From JBDKTH01 sp964558295 (lineage in GTDB: Bacteria > Planctomycetota > Planctomycetia > Pirellulales > Thermoguttaceae): a DNA stretch of 9,622 nt. The stretch spans positions 1 to 9,622 of the forward strand of contig CAZLDQ010000216.1 in NCBI GenBank assembly GCA_964558295.1, given 5' to 3'. A program made the position numbers and the translations under genes. Below, one piece after another: positions 1 to 7,276 of this stretch. The notes beneath the pieces are model-generated. The model was not told where the DNA came from. It saw nothing but the letters and a program-made list of their open reading frames with translations, and made no database searches. Within the stretch, counting starts at the first letter, position 1. Every line of letters starts with the position of its first letter.

Positions 1-281
1 CAGGACCGGCCAACTCCAGAAACGCCCCCGCCGTGCTCCCTTCCGCCGACTCCGCCTCCGCCGCGGCGTGCCGCTCGACCCGTTCCTTGAGGGAGTAGTA
101 ATCCAACCGCAGCGCCCGGGCGGTACGATGGATGCCATGCTTACCGGCCATCCTCACCGCGACGTCACCACAGCGTGTCGGTGATGCGCGAGCGCGGCCG
201 GTGCGTCTTTCGCCAGCGATCAGACTGCCGTCGAACGGCCTCCAACTTGGCGGGAAAGCCTCCAGTCTTGCGAGTCTTCAT
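1..281 (-). pseudogene. IS66-type accessory protein (TnpA-like), frameshifted and cut by the window edge
   Basis: Read on the minus strand, an ATG at 281-279 follows a good Shine-Dalgarno (GGAGGAG, about 8 bases upstream). It opens a 38-residue frame starting MKTRKTGGFPAKLEAVRR and ending in TDTLW, then TGA at 167-165. Shifting by one base at that point restores an open frame to the window edge, with VAVRMAGKHGIHRTARALRL, DYYSLKERVE and an Ala/Glu-rich stretch ending FLELAGP. Together these match the pattern I know from small accessory ORFs (TnpA-like, DNA-binding helix-turn-helix type) at the start of IS66-family elements: a basic N-terminus, 'LW..AV.MA...G..RTA.ALRLDYYSLK.RVE', then a 'F.EL' segment. 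The family call is by recall, not a search. The extra base lies in TGGTGAC (plus strand 164-170), so the copy is a pseudogene or carries a sequencing error. The rest of the element (tnpB, tnpC) would lie left of the window. Confidence 0.62.
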
Positions 282-810
282 CAGCTGTTCTCCTCCCCAT
301 CGTGATCCAACAGCCAACGATACCACACCCCTCCAACCAGTTCATGCACGCCTGCCGAAAGGACACGAAAGGGGAGACTCTCAAGGCTAGCTGGGTCACT
401 CCATCAGTGTCCGAAAGGCTTTCACGGGACGGAATGGCCAGACGCTATCGCGTACCAGTCCTCAGGGTGAGTGGCGTCGATCGTTCTAAGGCTTCTAGCG
501 AAAACTGGGCTTCCTCAGTCACCTCGCATCGTTTACCTTTGAACACTTGTGGATTTGCCACAGTCGACACTGAAACGTTCAGGCTGTTGGCTGCGTAGAA
601 CAAATGGATAATAGTGTGCACGTTGCTCTTGCCAATGTGATAGTGACTGGCACTGCATGCAATGAATAGCATCTTCGTCGGACAAGCAGTATGAGGGCTT
701 ACCCCCCAGGCGATCGACTACGGCAACAGCCCGTTACATCGCCTTCAGGCAAAGCAACCATCGACAGCGTCTCTCCAATGTCCGTGCCAATCACATGAAA
801 AGGAAGTCGT

Positions 811-834
811 AGCTTCCTTCGGTTGCTGGAAGCT
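811..834 (+). other. Inverted repeat / possible stem-loop in the leader
   Basis: AGCTTCC (811-817) and GGAAGCT (828-834) are perfect 7-bp arms around a 10-base loop. No run of T follows, so it is not a typical intrinsic terminator. It lies about 150 bases upstream of the likely start at 986 and could be part of the mRNA leader or an operator. A chance repeat is also possible. Confidence 0.3.
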
Positions 835-964
835 TGAGAAGACATCTAGTCTGACTCTCGGGCGGCTACTCGGTTCGTGCTGCCACACCACCGTGTCGAT
901 TGCAGACGGAGGGGTTGCCTTGTCATTGCGGAAAACAGGAAAATCCCTGAAAGCAGAGATAGGA

Positions 965-984
965 GAATTCCTTAGGAGGAATTC
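965..984 (+). promoter_or_regulatory. Hairpin that partly sequesters the Shine-Dalgarno of the GH94 gene
   Basis: GAATTCCT (965-972) and AGGAATTC (977-984) form a perfect 8-bp stem with the 4-base loop TAGG (973-976). The Shine-Dalgarno AGGAGG (974-979) lies half in the loop and half in the 3' arm, and the start ATG follows at 986. In the mRNA this would limit ribosome access, as in translational control hairpins and RNA thermometers. The pairing is seen directly. That it regulates translation is inference. The stem is AT-rich in its lower half, so it may open easily. Confidence 0.5.
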
Positions 985-985
985 G

Positions 986-3900
986 ATGTTCATCAAGGAA
1001 CAACTGATGCTATCGTGCCGTCTTCCCTATATTGCAGCACTCTTCTCCATCATGTTGATGACTGCTGTCATTGCACTCGATCAGGGGACCAGTGTATACG
1101 CCGAGACTTCCCGCATCTCGCTTTCGGATGCCACCGAACAGGGCACGTTCAACGTCGGCAAAGCACAAGCCACTGTCAGCCGCGCAGTGGTGCCAGGCAC
1201 AGGCTGTAATGCCCTGCGTCTTGACTACACCACTCCCGAAGGAACCACCGCAGGCCTCTGGGCAAGGGCTTTTCCCAATCGCGACGCTCTCACGAACGCC
1301 GATGTGTTACGTCTGGGTATAAAGGCCGCCATTCCCGAACACGGTTGTCAGACGGCAATGGCTGTCGAGCTTAAGGGGAATGCAGGAACCCAACGGATTC
1401 CTTTGCGGCTCGTGTCCGACTGGGAGGTGACGGAAATACCCCTGAATTGGGTCGCAATCGGAACACTAAGCGAAGTCGTCGTGGTAGTGAGTCCAACGAA
1501 CACCACTGCACCGGCCATGGGGACAGTCTACCTGGATATTGCATTCGATCGACTGCCCTTAGTGCGAAAACTCGGTTCATTGTTCGCGGCCAGAATCGCC
1601 GGTGTTCTGATGATCGGTCTTCTGGGAGCATTGGTGACCGCGATGCCCCGGGCGTTCTCCGGCCTTCGCCCAACAACTGATCATTCAACACGAACGCAGG
1701 GGACAGGCTTGCTCCGCAATTTGCAGCGAGATTTCGTGTACGGCACCGCCATCGTCTTCATCACCGTTCTTGTGATGGGCGTCTACGCGATAGGTGGCAT
1801 GAGTTCATTAGCGGTCGGGTGGAGCGCACTGGGAATTGCCGTTGTCGGACTGGGCCTTGGTGAATGGCTCAAGTATGGTCTCATTGGAAAGCATTTGACC
1901 CCGGGCGAGGTATTCCAAAACCTAGTCGCCACCGGCCTGCTGGCAGCCTCCGCTAGTTCACTGCAAATCCTGCAGGTTCCAGTCTCCTGGTCGGAAGTGT
2001 TCTTGCTGAGCAGCCCGGTAGCGGCAAGTACATTATTCTTCTACCATGCGCTTAACGCCTATCGTCTGGCTTCATCCAGGCGACATCTAGGTCCCATGGC
2101 CGCCTTGTTGATCGTGGGAACGCCTTATGCCGTCGGCCTCTTGCTCTTGCTGGGCTCGAACCAGTTGCTTGCGGCCCTTGGCCTGGGTTTGACGGCGGGA
2201 AACGCGGTCGGCGAGCCGCGTCTGCTAACGATGCTTGGCCGTGTGCTTGTGGTCTTCAGTTTCAACGAACTGGTCGCCAACGGACTTGGCTTGGCTACGA
2301 AACGTACTCTACTTCGCTCTTTCTCGGCACATTTGGCTCTTTTGGCTGTGGCGATCACCGTCGTCATCGCCCCCTGGATTGCCGCGTGGGGATCGAACAC
2401 GACGGTCGCGTCGCTCCCTCCTGCGCTTCGGCTGATTAGCACTGTCTTGGCAACCGTCCTCTCGCAAGCCGGACTTTGGGCGGAGGTGTACTTGGTTACG
2501 GGCATGGTCATGGATGCGCTCCATGGAAAAGCGCCTTCGCGGGGTTCGACCCATGAACATCCTCTCAAGGGCGCCACGAAGGGAATGATCTATAGCGGCA
2601 CCTTCATGACGATCCTTTACGGACTTAACCTGTTGGCAGCTGTTCCAGTGATCCGCTCATTGGCCCAAAGCAGCCCCCTGCTTCTCGCCATGCTGACCGG
2701 AGCGTTCGTCTTTCCCTTGGCAAAGACGGTCATTGAGACCTTTGATGGCAGCCAGCGGTTCTTCCAGCGAGTCCGCAAGAGCTACCAGAACCCAATTCTT
2801 TACGTCCGTGGTGTGGTGGTTGGTCTGGGGGTGGGCTATGCGATCAACTTGGCGCTGGCTGGCCAGGACATGGCATCCCGCGTCTGGTTCGGGTTCGCGG
2901 TTGGCGTGGTGGCGTTTGCTGGAGTGAATCTCGCGAGAGATGGACTCTACGGACTGCAGGGCCGAGGACGCACGTTGTCCTGGCGGCCTTATCTGATCGA
3001 CGCCCTGTTGGGAGGTTTCATCGGGGCGTCCGTCGGCTTCTACCTCGATGCAACCCAAGTGACGGTGGTGGTCGACAAATTCCATCGCTACCTTAGCGCC
3101 GGTCAGCCCCCGGAGGCATACGGCGTTTATCCGCTACTGAGCAAATGGGGCTTCATTGATTTGGGCTATGTCACCGGTGGCGTGAGCTTGTTGTTTGCTG
3201 AGGCGCTGGCGGGAGTCATAAGTTGGGCTGTGCCAGCTTGGCTCTTCGCCATCAATCGGACCATGATGGCCGCCTATTTCCAGAAGGAATCAGCACCAAT
3301 CAGGTCGCTCTTCACCAAAGACGGCATGGTTCACTTGACTCAGAACATGCTTGAAGTCCTCCGATGGGGACTGTGGATGTCGCCAATCATCAACTCTTTC
3401 CTTCGCCCGATGGGAGAACCAACTTGGTACAATCAAGACGGCGCGATTCGTACGATCGTCGCCATTTTCCAAAATGCCACGATGAGCCCGGAGGCCTTCC
3501 GCGCCTGGAGTCTCCAGGTCTTCATCTATCTGCTGGCGTATGATCTTGTGCGAATCCTGATCTGGGTGGATCACATGGGATTGCGGGTGGCCACCCTCGT
3601 CAACCTGAGCTTCCTTGGAATGGATCGCCTGGAACAACGGTTGGCGCGTTTTCTTGGCCCGGCAGCCACGGCCCGTTGCATTCCCGAAGGCGTGAAACGC
3701 TTCACTACCTGGGCTCCACTGCTCATCCCCTTTTACATTCCCCGCGGACAAGACTGGGATTCTGCTTGGAATCAGGCACAGGCGATTCAGCACGCCTCGT
3801 GGGAGGAAGGAGTCGTGCAGACACTCGTCTCGCTTCCCATACCTCAGCAAGTCCTTCTTGCAGTTCTCGCAATCGGTGTGAGCACGACAGTGTTCGCCAC

Positions 3901-6900
3901 GATCCGCTGGCTCCGGAATCGACACGCGGCGAACCCTACAATGCATTGGTCACTCAGTAACACAGAATATGAGGTCGTTCTCCGAGACAATGGAGAGGTC
4001 TTCAGCCGGCTTCCGGAACGGGGCTATGACGTCAGTCGTCGTTCCTACGACCTCTTGGATCCCGCCGGAAGAACGCTGTTTCTCGTAGATACGACCGTAC
4101 AGATCGGCGATTCCGCCCGCATGTGGCCGGTGATAGGCAACTACCCAGGAGAAATTGCCGAGAAGTCGCAGATCGAAGAAAACGAAGAGTCGTTGACAAT
4201 CTCCAATACATGCAACGGCATTCGTACGACGATCGAGATCTCCTTGCCCGGCAAGAACGACCCAGCGGAACTCTGGACGATCACTGTGGAAAACCTCTCC
4301 GATACCGATCGCGAGCTGAAAATCGTGCCATATCTCGAATGGGTTCTGAATCGGCCGCATGCCGATCGGGGACACACCCAGTATAACCGGCTATTTGCCG
4401 AGATGGAGTATGTCAGCGGATTGCAGGCCACACTAGCCTGGGACAAGCATTCCAAGGCCATGGGAATTCTCGCTGCCGACGTGTTGCCCGAGGGCTATTT
4501 GACCTCGCGGATCGACTTCATCGGCCGCGCACGGAGCATTTGGAAACCACGGGTCTTGGAAACCCTGGAGTTTTCCAAGGCCGAGGACACCGACGCACAT
4601 CCGACCTTTGATCCGATTGGAAGTCTGCTCCTGGGACTGACCCTGGAACCACGCGGATCCACTCAGATCCGCCTTCTGATTGGGTTGACGAAGAACAAGC
4701 GGCAAGCGATTGATCTGGTCGCACGGCATCTCAAGATTCCGGGCGCCAAGGCCGTATCAGCCACACGAAAGCGAAAAAGCATTCACTCGATTGCACATGG
4801 CGAGATCCCATCCGGAACACCACAGCCCTATTCCGAGTATTCGCACGACGGGCGAACACTCCTGGTTCGCACCCCCTTCACTCCTCGCCCGTATGATCAT
4901 ACGATGTCCAACCGCTTGGGGCATGTCATGGTGGTCACCAACCGTGGATTGCAAACCAGTTCGAACGGCAACTCGCAGCAGAACCGTCTGACCCCCGACT
5001 GGCCGGACATTGTCACGCGGGAACTTCCGGCTGAGGCGTTCTACCTCTACGACCTCGATAGGCTCGAATGGTACTCGCCAACCTATCATCCCCTGAATGA
5101 TGCCCGGGCGACCCATGATGTGGAGTTCAGCGTGGCGGGGTCGGCCACCTATCGGATGATGCGGGGAACGCTGGCCACAGAGATGACCGTATTCGTGCCC
5201 CCAGAAGAGCCGACGGGCGTCTACCTGCTGACCGTGAAGAATCAAGGGGATGTTGTGCGACGGATTCGCTTGGCACCGTATTTCCAAATGGTGTTGGCCA
5301 GTCAGCCGGAGCATTCCGGGCCGCTCAAAGTGCATCACGAGAAGACACTCAACGCCCTGTTTTACGAGAATCCGCGCAACAGTTTCCGTACGGGCCCAGC
5401 CTTTGTTGCTATGTCGCATATGGCGGATCGTGTGGAAACAAAGCGTGGCCGATTCTTCGGCGAAGGCCGGAGCGTTGCCCATCCCTACCTTGTAGAATGC
5501 GGCCTGCCGCACGCCGAAGAAACCAGCGACGACCGCCCTATTGCAGGACTGTTGACGACGCTGGAGATTCCTGCGCACGGGGAGTGCACGGTTGTGGTCG
5601 TTCTGGGGCAAGCCGATGATCGAAAGCAGGCCGAGGCTATCATTCGCAAGTATCAAGATCTAGCCGCCGCCCGGCGGAGTCTCGAACAGACCAGGAACTG
5701 GTGGCTGAGCCTGATGGACACCGTACGGGTTGAGAGTGCCAACCCAGCCTTCGATCACTACCTCGACTGGCTGAAGTATCAGGCCCTCGCAGAGCGAATC
5801 TGGGCACGGCGAGGGTTCTACCAAGCCAGTGGCGCTTACGGATTCCGCGACCAGCTCCAAGATTCCGTGAACCTGATCTGGATGGACCCAATCTTGGCTC
5901 GCCGGCAGATCCTCCTTCACGCAGCCCAACAGTTCACCGAAGGAGACGTGGTTCACTGGTTCCACTGCTTGCAGGATGGGCGTACGGGGTTCGCGGCTCG
6001 TACGCACGCCTCCGACAATCTTCTGTGGCTGGCTTGGGCGGTAGCGGAGTATGTCGGAGCAACCGGCGACGTCTCAATCCTGGACGAGCGAACGCCCTAC
6101 CTCGAAGCAGACAAGCCCTTTGAACCTCTGCCGAGCGGAAAACACGGAATGGGGTTCGAACCACTCCGTTCATCGCAGACAGACACCGTGTATCGACACT
6201 GCCTGAAAGCGATCGATCTCGTGCTTGACAAACGAATGGGCTCCCATGGTTTGCCGTTGATCGGCACCGGCGACTGGAACGACGGCTTGGATGAAATTGG
6301 CAGTAAGGGCAAAGGGGAAAGCATATGGCTCGGCTTTTTCCTCTACTACATTCTCGACCGAATGGTGCCAATACTCCACAGCAGAGAACTACCCAGAAGG
6401 TATACCTACTATTGCCGGCGNNNNNNNNNNCCGGCGTCTCCGGGAACTCAAAGACGCATTGGAACGAACTTGGCGAGGCGATCGTTACCTCAGGGCGATT
6501 CACGACGATGGCACAGAGATCGGCGTAGACGGCAGCGGGGTCTGGGAGATCGATGCTCTTACGGCGGCTTGGGCTGTGATGTCCGGGATCAATCCGGAGC
6601 GGGGGCGGACGGTGTTCGACACTGCTCTGCGCATTCTTGAACGGGATAACACGATTCTCTTGGGATGGCCCGCCCTACGGGAAGACACCAAGCCCTATCT
6701 GGGCCGAAGCAGTTGGTATCCGGAAGGGGTACGTGAAAATGGGATGTATTCACACGGTGTCCAATGGCTGGTCGGTGCGGCTAGGATCCTGGCCGGACAG
6801 TGTGAACAAAAAGGATTCCGTGACGCAGCTCGCCAGTATCACGAGACGGCATATCGGTTGTGGTTGAAAATCTCGCCGCTTGTTCACGTTACGCCAACGG

Positions 6901-7226
6901 AGATCGAAACATACGGAGGCCAGCCCAACAAGCAGGCTGCGGATATGCTCACCACTTTCGATCCCGGTCGTATGATCTGGCACGGATACACGGGTGCGGC
7001 CGCCTGGCTCTTCAGACAAGCCTTGGAAGCGGTGCTGGGAATGCGGTTGGTACGAAACAAGGCAGTCCCCCCATGCGATCTTGCCGCTCCAATCAAAGAA
7101 CTTGGTGTCGCACGTGTCGTGAGGAATCTGTCAGCAAGTCCTTTGCACACAGGAGTTCGAGGCAGTGGGGCAAGAGGTCCTACATATCGGAAACGACGCA
7201 AACAGCATTCGGGAGCCCTACAGTAG
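986..7226 (+). CDS. Polytopic membrane protein with C-terminal GH94 (NdvB/cellobiose-phosphorylase-type) domain, interrupted by an assembly gap
   Basis: ATG 986 is chosen because AGGAGG lies 5 bases upstream and a signal peptide follows, with likely cleavage after VYA (residue 39). A GTG at 893 in the same frame would bury that signal. Domains (residues from 986): extracytoplasmic beta-sandwich about 44-190; about 17 membrane segments 200-978; two GH94-type beta-sandwiches about 985-1245 and 1288-1543, the second with NRLTPDWPD and YSPT motifs; helical linker; alpha/alpha barrel from about 1600. Active-site motifs seen: GFRDQLQD (R1621, D1626), GTGDWNDGLDEIG with putative general acid D1766, GESIWLGFFL, YPEGVRENG, H1918 and YTG (T1997). 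GH94 enzymes phosphorolyse beta-glucosides; in cyclic beta-1,2-glucan synthase the domain sets chain length. The GT84 synthase domain is absent. Basic residues after the last helix suggest a cytosolic GH94. Frames before and after the N-run differ, but merging the flanking CCGGCG gives one 2074-residue product. The C-terminal 60 residues are atypical. The substrate is not established. Confidence 0.85.
6415..6436. other. Assembly gap (10 Ns) flanked by a 6-base duplicate
   Basis: Ns occupy 6421-6430. CCGGCG precedes (6415-6420) and follows (6431-6436) the run. The coding frame is offset across the gap as drawn. If the two contig ends really overlap by CCGGCG, removing 16 bases joins ...YYCR to RLRELKD... 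in one frame. From memory of NdvB-type proteins, the spacing from GFFL to the next conserved Trp (38 residues) is then normal. The gap is thus most likely a scaffolding placeholder, not a biological break. Confidence 0.8.
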
Positions 7227-7229
7227 ACA

Positions 7230-7250
7230 CCTCCGCTAGGCTGGCGGGGG
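7230..7250 (+). other. GC-rich stem-loop between the two glucan genes
   Basis: CCTCCGC (7230-7236) can pair with GCGGGGG (7244-7250) as seven base pairs including one G-U, with a 7-base loop. It starts 4 bases after the stop of the GH94 gene and is followed by AATTCTAG, not a T-run, so it is a poor terminator. It could stabilise or process a shared mRNA or tune expression of the second gene. This is inference from sequence pairing only. Confidence 0.35.
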
Positions 7251-7276
7251 AATTCTAGAAAGTGAGGATGGATCCT

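Larger units (their letters stand above)
282..985. other. Intergenic region without a convincing gene; contains inverted repeats and the leader of the next gene
   Basis: Short open frames here (for example from 302 or 445) give low-complexity translations without recognisable motifs or good ribosome binding sites, so I call no gene. The first part may belong to the end of the IS66-like element, but I could not place its terminal repeat or a target duplication. Inverted repeats are present: AGGCGAT at 708-714 with ATCGCCT at 738-744, AGCTTCC at 811-817 with GGAAGCT at 828-834, and the Shine-Dalgarno hairpin at 965-984. No strong sigma-70 promoter is visible. The best -10-like hexamer, GATAAT at 607-612, lacks a matching -35. 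Confidence 0.5.

Noticed and set aside
302..598. 98-residue plus-strand frame in the left intergenic region
   Set aside because: No ribosome site, no recognisable motif, and adjacent to a mobile-element remnant.
584..612. Sigma-70 promoter with GATAAT at 607-612
   Set aside because: No acceptable -35 at 16-18 bases upstream, and it lies nearly 380 bases from the start codon.
648..663. Sigma-54 promoter (TGGCAC...GC)
   Set aside because: The GG to GC spacing is 8 bases instead of 10 and the -12 element does not match.
691..775. Cyclic-di-GMP (GEMM) type riboswitch suggested by GGCAAAGC
   Set aside because: The other conserved GEMM segments and the paired stems are missing.
893..985. GTG at 893 as start of the GH94 gene
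   Set aside because: It has no good ribosome site and would put 31 polar residues before a clear signal peptide. ATG 986 has AGGAGG at ideal distance.
4757..5656. 299-residue minus-strand open frame inside the GH94 gene
   Set aside because: It lies opposite a region coding clear GH94 motifs. Its translation shows no domain and it has no ribosome site I can support.
6291..7226. A separate gene covering only the part after the N gap
   Set aside because: Its residues before the gap have no family similarity. The homologous part begins right at the gap and continues the upstream GH94 barrel.
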